This document shows, piece after piece, positions 6,388 through 14,144 of a stretch of DNA of 25,237 bases (position 1 is its first letter; every line of letters starts with the position of its first letter). The stretch comes from Candidatus Methanoplasma reticulitermitis (GTDB lineage Archaea > Thermoplasmatota > Thermoplasmata > Methanomassiliicoccales > Methanomethylophilaceae), in NCBI GenBank assembly GCA_031287135.1, contig JAITTK010000076.1, positions 1 through 25,237 on the forward strand. Direction: 5' to 3'. The notes beneath the pieces are model-generated. The model was not told the DNA's origin. It made no database searches and saw only the letters and a program-made list of their open reading frames with translations. The position numbers and the translations under genes were made by a program.

Positions 6388-7235
6388 CGAAATATGCATT
6401 ATTCTTGGGATGTATAGCACCCCTCAGATACCCGGGTATCGAGAAATCTACGAGGGAAGTGTTCAAAGCGCTCGGAGTGGAACTGGTGGATCTGGACGGT
6501 GCGAGCTGCTGCCCCGCCCCCGGTGTTATAAAATCGTTCAGCAAAGCGACATGGCTCGCCGAGGCCGCGAGGAATCTCGCTCTCGCCGAGAAGGCCGGAT
6601 TGGACATCGTCACGATATGCAACGGCTGCTACGGCTCGTTGTTCGAGGCCGCCCACGAGCTGCATGAGGACGAAGCCGCTCTGGAAGAAGTGAACAGGAT
6701 CCTCGCCGAAGTAGGATTGAAATACAGCGGCAGAACGAAAGTGAAACACTTCGCCGAAGTACTGTACAACGAGGTCGGCATCGAGAAGATCAAAAAGACG
6801 GTGAAAACCCCCGCTGCATACAACGCGGCGGCGTTCTACGGATGCCACTTCCTGAAACCCAGCAAATTGAAACAGCTCGACGATTCGGAGGACCCGACGA
6901 TCCTGGACGATCTGGTCGAGGCCGTGGGTGCCGTGAGCATACTCCGCAAGAAGAAGGCCAAGGCCATATGCTGCGGTGCCGGAGGTGGACTCAGGGCACA
7001 GTTCGGAGAGACCTCCCAGAAGTTCACCCTGAAGAATCTGGAGATCATGAAGAACAGCGGTGCCGAGATCATAGTGGACGTGTGTCCCTTCTGCCACCTG
7101 CAGTTCGATGCCGGACAGAAAGACAGCGGATTCGCATTCCCCGTGCTCCACCTGTCGCAGCTTTACGGCATAGCGATGGGGATGGATGCGAAGGACCTCG
7201 GATTGGGCGCGCACATCACGCCCGTAAAACTTTAA
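6384..7235 (+). CDS. hdrB: Heterodisulfide reductase subunit B (HdrB)
   Basis: A 283-residue protein with two CCG domains, each able to hold a non-cubane [4Fe-4S] cluster: Cys10, Cys42-Cys43, Cys79, Cys82 (spacing CX31CCX35CX2C, exact for the family) and Cys154, Cys196-Cys197, Cys234, Cys237. In methanogens HdrB reduces the CoM-S-S-CoB disulfide. All ligands are present, so it should be active. The ATGA overlap with hdrC implies coupled translation. The 67 bases to the cooS-like gene hold no clear TATA box, so all three may be one operon. HdrB-like CCG proteins also serve other thiol/disulfide or Fe-S redox enzymes. Confidence 0.93.
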   Translation: MTKYALFLGCIAPLRYPGIEKSTREVFKALGVELVDLDGASCCPAPGVIKSFSKATWLAEAARNLALAEKAGLDIVTICNGCYGSLFEAAHELHEDEAALEEVNRILAEVGLKYSGRTKVKHFAEVLYNEVGIEKIKKTVKTPAAYNAAAFYGCHFLKPSKLKQLDDSEDPTILDDLVEAVGAVSILRKKKAKAICCGAGGGLRAQFGETSQKFTLKNLEIMKNSGAEIIVDVCPFCHLQFDAGQKDSGFAFPVLHLSQLYGIAMGMDAKDLGLGAHITPVKL

Positions 7236-7302
7236 AGAAAGCTGCAAAACAGAGCAGATACAAATCAATTAGGAAAAAGACAAAGACTGAAGGTGACATA
7301 CA

Positions 7303-9189
7303 ATGGCAAAATGGTCAAAACAAAAAATATGCGCAAGTGCGGATGAGGATCTCGAGAATTTTATCATAACCCTGCCCACGAACACGGCGTTCCACCGCGT
7401 GGACACTCAGAAACTGAAATGCGGGTTCGGTCTCGGCGGGATATGCTGCAGACTCTGCGCCAACGGTCCGTGCCGCGTTACCGAGGATTCTCCGAAAGGG
7501 GTCTGCGGTGCGACTGCCGACACTATGGTGGCACGCAACTTCCTGCGCACGATCGCGGCAGGTTCGGGATGTTACATACACATCGTCGAGAAGGCGGCAC
7601 TCAATCTCAAAGCCATCGCGCTCGCTAAGGGCGAGCTGAGGGGGATTGAGGCACTCGACCGTCTCTGTGCCAAGTTCGACATCGAAGGCACCGATGTCCA
7701 CGACAAGGCCCTCAAGGTAGCGGATGCCGTGCTCAACGATCTCTACAAGCCCGATTACGAGAAAATGGAACTCACAAAGAAGATGGCGTACCCGCCGCGC
7801 TACAAGCGCTGGGAAGAACTCGGCATACTTCCGGGAGGGGCCAAATCCGAAGTGTTCTCCGCCGTGGTGAAAACATCGACCAATCTGAACTCGGATCCGG
7901 TGCACATGCTGCTGAACTGTCTCAGGCTCGGTATCTCGACAGGTGTGTACGGTCTCACACTGACCAACCTGCTGAACGATGTCGTCATCGGCGAGCCCGA
8001 ACTCCGCCTGGCACCGGTGGGATTCCGTGTGATTGACCCAGATTACAGAAACATCATGATCACCGGACACCAGCACTCACGGTTCTCGTACATCCAGGAC
8101 CGTCTGATCCAGCCCGATATCGTAAAGAAGGCACAGGCCGCCGGAGCGAAAGGGTTCAAGATCGTCGGCTGCACCTGCGTAGGTCAGGACATGCAGCTCC
8201 GCGGCGTGCACTGCACCCAGATATTCGACGGACATGCGGGTAACAACTTCACCAGCGAAGCCATCCTGTCCACCGGCGGGATAGATGCGGTCATATCGGA
8301 GTTCAACTGCACCCTTCCGGGAATAGAGCCGATCTGCGACGAATACAAGATCAAACAGATCTGCGTGGATTCGATAGCGAAGAAAAAGAACGCGATACTG
8401 AAAGAGTTCACATACGAGACCCGTGTGAAGGTCGTGGACGAGATCATCGACGAAGTGGTATCCGCTTACAGGGAGCGCCGCAAAACCGTGCCGATGAGCC
8501 TGCTCCCCGAGCATGGGAACAGCAACTCCCTGACAGGCGTCAGCGAGGTCTCGCTGAAGAAATTCCTCGGTGACTCGTGGAAACCCCTGATCGGCCTTAT
8601 AGCCGAAGGAAAGATAAAAGGTGTCGCAGGAGTAGTCGGCTGTTCCAACCTCCAGGGAGAAGGCCATGACAAGCTGACGGTCGCACTGGTCAAAGAGCTG
8701 ATCGCAAAAGACATCATCGTCCTTACCGCCGGATGTTCGTCCGGAGGTATCGAGAACTGCGGTCTGATGAGACCCGAAGCGGCGGATCTTGCCGGACCGA
8801 ACCTGAAAGCCGTATGCAAGCAGCTCGGCATACCTCCGGTACTGAACTTCGGACCGTGCCTTGCCATCGGAAGGCTGGAGATAGTCGCGACAGAGCTCGC
8901 CGAAGAACTCGGCGTGGACCTGCCCCAACTCCCCCTCGTGCTGTCCGCGGCACAGTGGCTCGAGGAACAGGCATTGGCGGACGGTTGCTTCGGACTCGCA
9001 CTCGGTCTCCCTCTGCACCTGGGTATCCCGCCGTTCGTTACCGGCAGCGAACTCGCTGTGAAGATATTCACCGAGGATATGAAATCCCTTACCGGAGGAT
9101 ACCTGGTCATCAACGACGATGCCGTTGATTCGGCCAACATACTCGAGGATATAATCCTTCAGAAACGCAAAGATCTGGGTCTGCCGTAA
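7303..9189 (+). CDS. CooS-like (CODH-fold) protein with remodelled active site
   Basis: A 628-residue protein of the anaerobic Ni-CO dehydrogenase family, full length. D- and B-cluster cysteines are present (Cys40, 48, 49, 52, 57, 68). All C-cluster ligands align with the Carboxydothermus enzyme: His256, Cys292, Cys336, Cys447, Cys478, Cys519. By my recalled alignment the acid-base residues are not kept: catalytic Lys563 is Gln556, His93 is Tyr91, and the rest of the His ladder is Ile, Lys and Leu. CO oxidation is therefore doubtful; a related reductive or sulfur/nitrogen chemistry at a C-cluster-like centre is possible. SD GGTGA precedes ATG 7303. No ACS, CooF or CooC gene is adjacent. It follows hdrCB, which may supply electrons. 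Confidence 0.88.
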   Translation: MAKWSKQKICASADEDLENFIITLPTNTAFHRVDTQKLKCGFGLGGICCRLCANGPCRVTEDSPKGVCGATADTMVARNFLRTIAAGSGCYIHIVEKAALNLKAIALAKGELRGIEALDRLCAKFDIEGTDVHDKALKVADAVLNDLYKPDYEKMELTKKMAYPPRYKRWEELGILPGGAKSEVFSAVVKTSTNLNSDPVHMLLNCLRLGISTGVYGLTLTNLLNDVVIGEPELRLAPVGFRVIDPDYRNIMITGHQHSRFSYIQDRLIQPDIVKKAQAAGAKGFKIVGCTCVGQDMQLRGVHCTQIFDGHAGNNFTSEAILSTGGIDAVISEFNCTLPGIEPICDEYKIKQICVDSIAKKKNAILKEFTYETRVKVVDEIIDEVVSAYRERRKTVPMSLLPEHGNSNSLTGVSEVSLKKFLGDSWKPLIGLIAEGKIKGVAGVVGCSNLQGEGHDKLTVALVKELIAKDIIVLTAGCSSGGIENCGLMRPEAADLAGPNLKAVCKQLGIPPVLNFGPCLAIGRLEIVATELAEELGVDLPQLPLVLSAAQWLEEQALADGCFGLALGLPLHLGIPPFVTGSELAVKIFTEDMKSLTGGYLVINDDAVDSANILEDIILQKRKDLGLP

Positions 9190-9522
9190 AGCGGCGGATG
9201 CGGATGAGAGGAGGCCCCCGTATCCGGGAGGGGTCCGGAGGCTTCTTCTGGTCGGACAGCGGCGGACCGTTGCCGGTCCACCGCTGTCCGGCTGAAAACG
9301 AAACAACTTGGATTCTTTCTATCCGGCGGCAGAGCCGATGTCCCTGAGAGTGAATCGGAATGCGATTGAATATCCGGCCCGGCAGCATCCTCGAAGCCGG
9401 CGGCTCCGTGACCCCGGCTGATTTCTCGAGGTTCGGTTCTTCATCGATGAAGCGGTTGCCTGTCCGGACGTCGTACCGCGAGACCCCCCTGTCCACATGG
9501 ATCGGTAAACGGTTTTCCATCT
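9190..9522. other. Convergent intergenic region with a long hairpin
   Basis: A 333-base stretch between the cooS-like gene and the nifX-like gene, which point at each other. It contains the 17-base-arm inverted repeat at 9253-9290 and GC-rich imperfect repeats at 9205-9245. Open frames on both strands cross the hairpin and lack family resemblance, so I call none. Its likely role is to end transcription from both sides. Confidence 0.5.
9253..9290. terminator. Strong hairpin between convergent operons
   Basis: Arms 9253-9269 and 9274-9290 pair over 17 positions around a 4-base loop. The single mismatch seen as plus-strand RNA (C-A) becomes a G-U pair in minus-strand RNA, so the stem is uninterrupted when read from the nif-like operon. 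There is no immediate T-run on either side, so terminator is a tentative label; RNA-end protection is equally possible. Confidence 0.4.
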
Positions 9523-9867
9523 TCACGTTCGGTCGGAGTAGAGTTTTCTCCTTCCGATCTCGCGCAGCGCGTCCTCGATGAATCCTCTGACCTCGATGGC
9601 ATCTATGCCGTTCTCTTCAAGCATGGTCACAGCCCCGCCGCCGATGCGGTTGACGAGCACGGCCCTGCAGCCGTCCATGGCTTTCAGCAGATCGGTGCTG
9701 TCCTTGCCCTCGTGCCCTCCGCCGGCACAGAACGGCTGTACGAAGCGGGTCTCGATGAATCGGAACTCCTCTCCGTCGATCTCGAAGATGTGGAATCGGT
9801 CCGCATGTCCGAAATGCTGGTTGACCACCTTCCCGTCCGTGCTCGCGACCGCGACCCTGATGCTCAT
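9523..9867 (-). CDS. NifX/NafY-type iron-molybdenum cofactor-binding domain protein
   Basis: A 114-residue single-domain protein of the dinitrogenase FeMo-cofactor biosynthesis family (as in NifX, NafY and the C-terminus of NifB). It starts IRVAVASTDGKVVNQHFGHA, with the characteristic HFGHA motif, and ends with an IGGGA...L...GI...V pattern. Members carry or shuttle Fe-S cofactor precursors. ATG 9867 is chosen because GAGGA overlapping the nifK-like stop gives an ideal SD; a longer in-frame extension would lie inside nifK. It is last in the nifH-D-K-X-like operon, 8 bases after nifK. Its presence suggests the DK pair holds a complex inserted cofactor rather than only simple clusters. Confidence 0.85.
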   Translation of the reverse strand: MSIRVAVASTDGKVVNQHFGHADRFHIFEIDGEEFRFIETRFVQPFCAGGGHEGKDSTDLLKAMDGCRAVLVNRIGGGAVTMLEENGIDAIEVRGFIEDALREIGRRKLYSDRT

Positions 9868-9875
9868 GTGTTTCC

Positions 9876-11219
9876 TCACGCACTCTTCGATATCGTTACC
9901 GTGAATATCTTCTCCAGGAGGGATAGAGCCCCTCTGTACCCCACGTACGAGCGTGAGAGCACGACCTCGTACGAAGCGGGGAAGCTCACTTCCACTATTC
10001 CTGCGCCCAGGTCCTTGGCCACATCCCTGTCCCAGGTGGTCCCGAATATTATTGCCGGCGGCTGCGGAGCACTGCGGATCGTCTGGTCGACGACATGCCC
10101 GTCCTCTATGAACTGCACATCGACGGAGACATCGCAATCCACGCTGCGGAACTCCTCGCGGATCCGCTCGCAGTATTCGTCGGGCGGGTTCTCGGTCGCT
10201 ATCGCCGTCACGGGTATCAGTCCGAACTGGTTCACGAGATATTTAGTTATGGCCAGTGCGTATGCGCTGTCCGTGACGATGGCGAACCTTGACGGAATGC
10301 CCCACCAATACTCCGAGAAGAAATCGGTGAAATCCTCCATGTACTTGTAGTAGGCCTCGTTCTCCTTGTCGATGAACGATCTCACCTTGGATTTGTCCAG
10401 GCCTGCGAACTCTCCCACCTCTGTGAGGAATCTCTCCGTCTGTATCGGACCTATGGGGATCACCGGGACATGGATGAACGGCTGCCCGTACTTCTTCTGA
10501 AGGTGTTCCGCTGTCCGGATGCCCAGCCACGTGTGAAGAACGATGTTGAACTGCGCCTTCGGTATCGTCCTCCACTCGGATATGCCCGCAGACCCGTGTC
10601 CGAACAGTATGTTCACTTTGAGCCCTATGCCTTCGAGTATCCTCTTGATCTCCCCGAGGTCTCCTCTCCAGAACGTGTTATGGAACGGAAGCTCCGTCCA
10701 CACGTTAACGAGCCCTTTCTCCTTCTCTCCGTCGTAGTCTCCCAGGAACTGGTCCACGATGGATCTCACTATAAGTTCGTGTCCGATGAAATTGTTGCCT
10801 CTGAATCCCCCGGTCTCGGCGTAAACCACCGGGTCGTTCCTTCTCTGGAACTCGCCCACGACGGACTGCACGTCATCCCCTACTATATCGGAGACACATC
10901 CGGTGGTGACGACGAACAAATCCGCCTCTATGACCTTGAGGGACCCTTGTATAAGCTCCCTGAGCCTGTCGTTGCCTCCGAACACCACCTCTTTCTCGGT
11001 GGTGTTTATGCTGGGGGGCGTCGCACCTCCGCCGTATCCGCCGCCCTGGTATCCGTTGTAGAACGCGAGCGAAACGAACTGTTTGTCGCCGCACCCCGGT
11101 CCGCAGTCCAGGATCGGGACCACTTTAGGTATGGCGACCGCAGAGTGCAGCGCACCTATGGCACACCCATACCTCGGCCTGCTTATGGACTCAGACTTCA
11201 TTGACGGTTGCTTGGTCAT
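9876..11219 (-). CDS. NifK-like (nitrogenase component 1 beta-type) subunit
   Basis: A 447-residue protein of the nitrogenase component 1 family. Cys19, Cys43 and Cys108 (RYGCAIGA, CGPGCGDK, TTGCVSDIVGDD) match beta Cys70, Cys95 and Cys153, the P-cluster ligands on this subunit. It is shorter than true NifK (about 520). ATG 11219 overlaps the nifD-like stop by 4 bases and follows GGGAGGG, so it is preferred over an in-frame codon inside nifD. It should form the second half of a DK heterotetramer reduced by the NifH-like protein. Methanogen CfbD is a single-gene homodimer, so this two-subunit pair is not the F430 cyclase. NifN-like identity is possible but there is no other DK pair nearby. Confidence 0.85.
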   Translation of the reverse strand: MTKQPSMKSESISRPRYGCAIGALHSAVAIPKVVPILDCGPGCGDKQFVSLAFYNGYQGGGYGGGATPPSINTTEKEVVFGGNDRLRELIQGSLKVIEADLFVVTTGCVSDIVGDDVQSVVGEFQRRNDPVVYAETGGFRGNNFIGHELIVRSIVDQFLGDYDGEKEKGLVNVWTELPFHNTFWRGDLGEIKRILEGIGLKVNILFGHGSAGISEWRTIPKAQFNIVLHTWLGIRTAEHLQKKYGQPFIHVPVIPIGPIQTERFLTEVGEFAGLDKSKVRSFIDKENEAYYKYMEDFTDFFSEYWWGIPSRFAIVTDSAYALAITKYLVNQFGLIPVTAIATENPPDEYCERIREEFRSVDCDVSVDVQFIEDGHVVDQTIRSAPQPPAIIFGTTWDRDVAKDLGAGIVEVSFPASYEVVLSRSYVGYRGALSLLEKIFTVTISKSA

Positions 11220-12748
11220 TTCACACCCTCCCAGATTATATCGGGATTCTTGGCGAGAATGTTGGGGTCCTTCTGGTCGGTCCACCATTTGGTGTACGGG
11301 GTGCCGACGTGCTTCGACAGGTCCACGCAGAACTTCTTACGCTTCACGATCTCCAGTATGACATTCCCCATGTTTATCAGACCCTGATATCCTATCGCGA
11401 TGTGTTCATCGCCCAGAGGTGCCGCGGGAATGCCCAGACGGGCCGCCACGGGCGCGAGGCCGTTGTGCCTTATGAGGATGAAATCCGGACGGTGCTTCTG
11501 AAGCAGGGTGTAGAACTGGAACGGCTGCCTTATGCTGACCGTGAAGTCCTCCACGTTCCCGTAGTTTTCGACGAGATACGCTAACGAATCCTGTGAGGGA
11601 TCCTCGCTGTCGTATATCGGATCGTGATGGAACACCAGCGATCCGTTGACCGTTATCCCCAGTTCCCTGAGCACGGTTATGAGACCGTGCGCATACGCCG
11701 ATCCGGTGGAGACGAATCCCTGAAGGCCGCTGAGCTTCCTTTTGAGTTCCTCGACCTCCGGTGCTATCCTCTCGTGCTCGCTCGCAATGAACTTCTCCGC
11801 GAGTTCTTCACGGTGCGTGAGCCTTGCGAGGTCCCTGAGCCAGGCATCGGTCCCGGATATGCCGTACGGCTGCGGTGCCCTTACCTGCGGAACGCCGAAT
11901 GCCTGTTCCAGACCTTCGGCGAGATACGATCCGAGGGTGTTGCAGAAAGAGACCGTCGCCGCGGCTTCAGACATCTGCGCGAGTTCATCCACGGTCGCCA
12001 TGTCCACGACGTAGTTCACCCTCAGGTTCAGATTCTTGAACATCGGGCCGAAAACATCCGATCCCCAGAGGTTTATGACGTTCACGAGGTCCTCCTGCTT
12101 CTTCACGGGGTCCTTCGTGACGATTTGTCTTAGTATCCCGTGCTGCGTTGCGTCGAATCCTGTGCTCCAGTGTTTGGACCTGAATCCTTCGCAGTGCAGA
12201 GGTATCACGGGGATCCCGAGTTTTTCGGTGTATTCCGCGGTGACGCTGTCCACATCGTCGCCGATGATGCCCGTGGCGCACGATGTTCCGATGAATATCG
12301 CCTTGGGCTTGTGCCTTTCGTACACATCCTCGATGGTGAGCCTGAGCTTCTCCAGCCCGCCGAACACCATATCCCCTTCCGTGAGATTGGTGCATGACAT
12401 CTTGAGATTCTCCACCGGGAGGTTCCTCGACGCCAGACCGACTCGGTATATGTTGTTGTAAAAGGACTGTGATACGCCGCATCCGATCGGGGAGTGCTGT
12501 ATGAGCACCGCCTCCCTAACATTGCCGGCCTGACATTCGACCATCTGCTCACTGCACACGGACCCCTGCGTGAATGGACCTTTCGCCTCGCACAGCCTGC
12601 ATCCCTCCCCTCCTCTCTTGCCTTTGCCGCATTTGGAGTAGCCGGACTGCTCGACCAGTTCCTTGGCGTCGCCGCCCCAATAGACCACGGTCCCGAGACG
12701 CTGCTCGCGGCTTTCGACCGCCGTGGCCTCCAGATTGATTTTTACCAT
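11216..12748 (-). CDS. NifD-like (nitrogenase component 1 alpha-type) subunit
   Basis: A 510-residue protein. Cys65, Cys90 (HSPIGCGVS) and Cys157 (GTSCATGIIGDD) match P-cluster ligands alpha Cys62, 88, 154. Cys269 aligns without gaps to alpha Cys275, the apical cofactor ligand. By my alignment the other ligand, His442, is Gly446, and catalytic Gln191 and His195 are Trp194 and Phe198. It therefore probably holds a P-cluster and a cofactor bound differently from FeMo-co, as in nitrogenase-like reductases such as methylthio-alkane reductase, and is unlikely to fix N2. An extra Cys cluster (Cys40, 50, 53) precedes the core. ATG 12748 is six bases after GGAGGA; ATG 12754 directly abuts that SD and is less likely. 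Confidence 0.87.
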   Translation of the reverse strand: MVKINLEATAVESREQRLGTVVYWGGDAKELVEQSGYSKCGKGKRGGEGCRLCEAKGPFTQGSVCSEQMVECQAGNVREAVLIQHSPIGCGVSQSFYNNIYRVGLASRNLPVENLKMSCTNLTEGDMVFGGLEKLRLTIEDVYERHKPKAIFIGTSCATGIIGDDVDSVTAEYTEKLGIPVIPLHCEGFRSKHWSTGFDATQHGILRQIVTKDPVKKQEDLVNVINLWGSDVFGPMFKNLNLRVNYVVDMATVDELAQMSEAAATVSFCNTLGSYLAEGLEQAFGVPQVRAPQPYGISGTDAWLRDLARLTHREELAEKFIASEHERIAPEVEELKRKLSGLQGFVSTGSAYAHGLITVLRELGITVNGSLVFHHDPIYDSEDPSQDSLAYLVENYGNVEDFTVSIRQPFQFYTLLQKHRPDFILIRHNGLAPVAARLGIPAAPLGDEHIAIGYQGLINMGNVILEIVKRKKFCVDLSKHVGTPYTKWWTDQKDPNILAKNPDIIWEGVK

Positions 12749-12771
12749 ATCCATTCCTCCGGTGTTCCCGA

Positions 12772-13647
12772 TCAGACATTCGTTGCGGATGTCCCTATGT
12801 TCTGTCTCTCCAGTTCGAGGAGGTGCTGTCCCCATGTACCCGCCCAGTCCCTAAGGTCGGAGATCTCCAGCGGCGTGGGGACTTTCGACTCGGTGTGCGC
12901 GGCGATCTTCTTCGCAAGGCTCCTGTAAACGTCGGCCTGCGCCGAATCGGGTGCCGCTTCTATGACGGTCTTCCCCCGAAGCTCGCTCTGTGTGACGGTC
13001 ACCGATCTGGGAACGTATTCCATGACCTGCGTGTTCGTCCTCCTGACGAAGTCGTCGACGATCTGCTTCGAGTAATCCTGATTTATGGAGTTGGCTATGA
13101 CCCCGCCTAGCAGGGCACCTCCGGATTTTGAGTAGCTGCTGATCCCCTTGAAGAGATTATTCGATGCATAGATGGACATGAAATCGGACGACGAGACGGT
13201 GAAAACATGCTGTGCGATACCTTCCCTGATCGGAACAGCGAATCCTCCGCACACCACATCCCCGAGAACGTCGTAGAGCACGATATCCAGGTCCAGCTCC
13301 TCGAATATGTTCTGCTGCTTGAAGAACTGTACGGCGGTGATTATGCCCCTTCCGGCGCATCCGACCCCCGGCGCTGGACCTCCCGCCTCGACGCAGTGTA
13401 TGCCGTTGAATCCTTCATGTATCACTTCGTGCGCATCCACTTTCGTTTTCTCCCTGAGGGTGTCGAGAACGGTTGGAATGTACGTCCCGTCTCTGAGGGT
13501 GTTGGTCGAATCGCTTTTTGGGTCGCAGCCGAACTGCATCACATTGTACCCCGCCTCGCTGAGCGCAGCTGTTATGTTCGATGTTGTCGTCGACTTGCCA
13601 ATGCCGCCTTTTCCGTAGATGGCTATCTGTTTGATTTTCTTTCCCAT
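12772..13647 (-). CDS. NifH-like Fe-protein (ATP-dependent reductase)
   Basis: A 291-residue dimeric-type P-loop ATPase with Walker A GKGGIGKST (12-20) and cluster-binding Cys97 (GVGCAGRG) and Cys133 (DVVCGGFA), so a bridging [4Fe-4S] cluster and ATP-driven electron transfer are expected. It is closest in pattern to NifH; BchL/ChlL and CfbC share these motifs, so the name rests on the adjacent D and K genes. SD GAGGT stands 6 bases before ATG 13647. It is first gene of the HDKX operon with TTTAAA (13697-13702) as likely TATA box. No nifI1/nifI2 regulatory genes follow, unlike methanogen nitrogenase operons, and nifD begins only 23 bases after it. Confidence 0.92.
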   Translation of the reverse strand: MGKKIKQIAIYGKGGIGKSTTTSNITAALSEAGYNVMQFGCDPKSDSTNTLRDGTYIPTVLDTLREKTKVDAHEVIHEGFNGIHCVEAGGPAPGVGCAGRGIITAVQFFKQQNIFEELDLDIVLYDVLGDVVCGGFAVPIREGIAQHVFTVSSSDFMSIYASNNLFKGISSYSKSGGALLGGVIANSINQDYSKQIVDDFVRRTNTQVMEYVPRSVTVTQSELRGKTVIEAAPDSAQADVYRSLAKKIAAHTESKVPTPLEISDLRDWAGTWGQHLLELERQNIGTSATNV

Positions 13648-13696
13648 ACGAATACCTCGCGGTGAAACTGCGTGCGCGGGGCCGTCGGGACAAGTG

Positions 13697-13702
13697 TTTA
13701 AA
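13697..13702 (-). promoter_or_regulatory. Probable TATA box of the nifHDKX-like operon
   Basis: GGTTTAAACAC on the minus strand centres 52 bases upstream of ATG 13647. This predicts a transcript start near 13673 and a leader of about 26 bases containing the SD. Confidence 0.4.
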
Positions 13703-13830
13703 CCTTGTTTGTGTCGGCGGCCGGCGGAGCTGTTTATTTCTTCTCTGTCTGAATTCCGCTTATTCCATATTATTCAGATAGTGCGATTATAGAATATAAG
13801 TATATAACATAAGCTGTGATAAATATGCAC

Positions 13831-13975
13831 ATAAGAATATCATGTATGGCCCGTCCGGACCGATAACGGTTCCTGCTGCGAAGTCCGCGGGAGACTTTCA
13901 TCCCCTAGACCGTGCTCATGCCGGGCGCACTGCGACAAGAGACCGCCGCGATTGCGGCGGTCCCCTTTCCCTTCC
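13831..13975 (+). ncRNA. Candidate structured small RNA
   Basis: A TATA box (13801-13807) predicts a start near 13831. The transcript would contain a hairpin at 13857-13873 (GGACCG/CGGTTCC with one bulge), another at 13880-13899 (GAAGTC/GACTTTC) and a strong 9-bp stem at 13941-13962 (GACCGCCGC/GCGGCGGTC, loop GATT) followed by a pyrimidine-rich tail, terminator-like. No known RNA family recognised. Ends are approximate and the call is inference. Confidence 0.35.
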
Positions 13976-14144
13976 ATTCCTTTCTTCGGGATTCTGCCGC
14001 GCACCATCCCATCCTCATAATGATCGTTCTTTCCCGCAGAACCCGTATGCGATTGCCGAGAACCTGATACGTCCCAGCCGATCGATGTGCATCCGCAAAG
14101 TATTTTACATCCGGACAGTGCTTTCGCCGTAAGGATACGGCCAG

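Larger units (their letters stand above)
13648..14144. other. Long non-coding region upstream of the nif-like operon
   Basis: 497 bases between divergent genes. An AT-rich part (about 13735-13840) contains TATATAA (13801-13807) pointing rightwards. A GC-rich part (13845-13965) holds three hairpins. Open frames on either strand have no protein-like composition. The nif-like promoter lies at the left edge. The remainder up to 14144 shows only a possible promoter (TATTTTACATC near 14101) for the next gene. Confidence 0.5.

Noticed and set aside
7303..9189. CODH/acetyl-CoA synthase complex subunit
   Set aside because: No ACS alpha-, gamma-, delta- or epsilon-type neighbours, the protein is CooS-sized, and the catalytic Lys and His ladder are missing.
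9110..9526. Minus-strand open frame directly after the nifX-like gene
   Set aside because: It begins plausibly (GTG 9526) but runs through the 9253-9290 hairpin and into the cooS-like 3' end with Arg/Pro-rich, non-protein-like sequence.
9876..13647. True nitrogenase operon (nifHDK)
   Set aside because: nifI1/nifI2, nifE and nifN are absent from the operon, and the alpha-type subunit lacks the residues equivalent to Gln191, His195 and His442.
11216..13647. CfbC/CfbD of coenzyme F430 synthesis
   Set aside because: CfbD is a shorter single-gene homodimeric protein; here separate D- and K-like genes with complete P-cluster cysteines and a NifX-type protein follow the H gene.
13840..13965. RNase P RNA or SRP RNA in the GC-rich non-coding stretch
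   Set aside because: Neither the conserved RNase P core segments nor the SRP domain IV motif could be found on either strand.
13842..14132. Plus-strand 96-codon frame upstream of the RHH-like gene
   Set aside because: Composition is Arg/Pro/Ser-rich without pattern and the underlying DNA is dominated by hairpins, so it is treated as non-coding.
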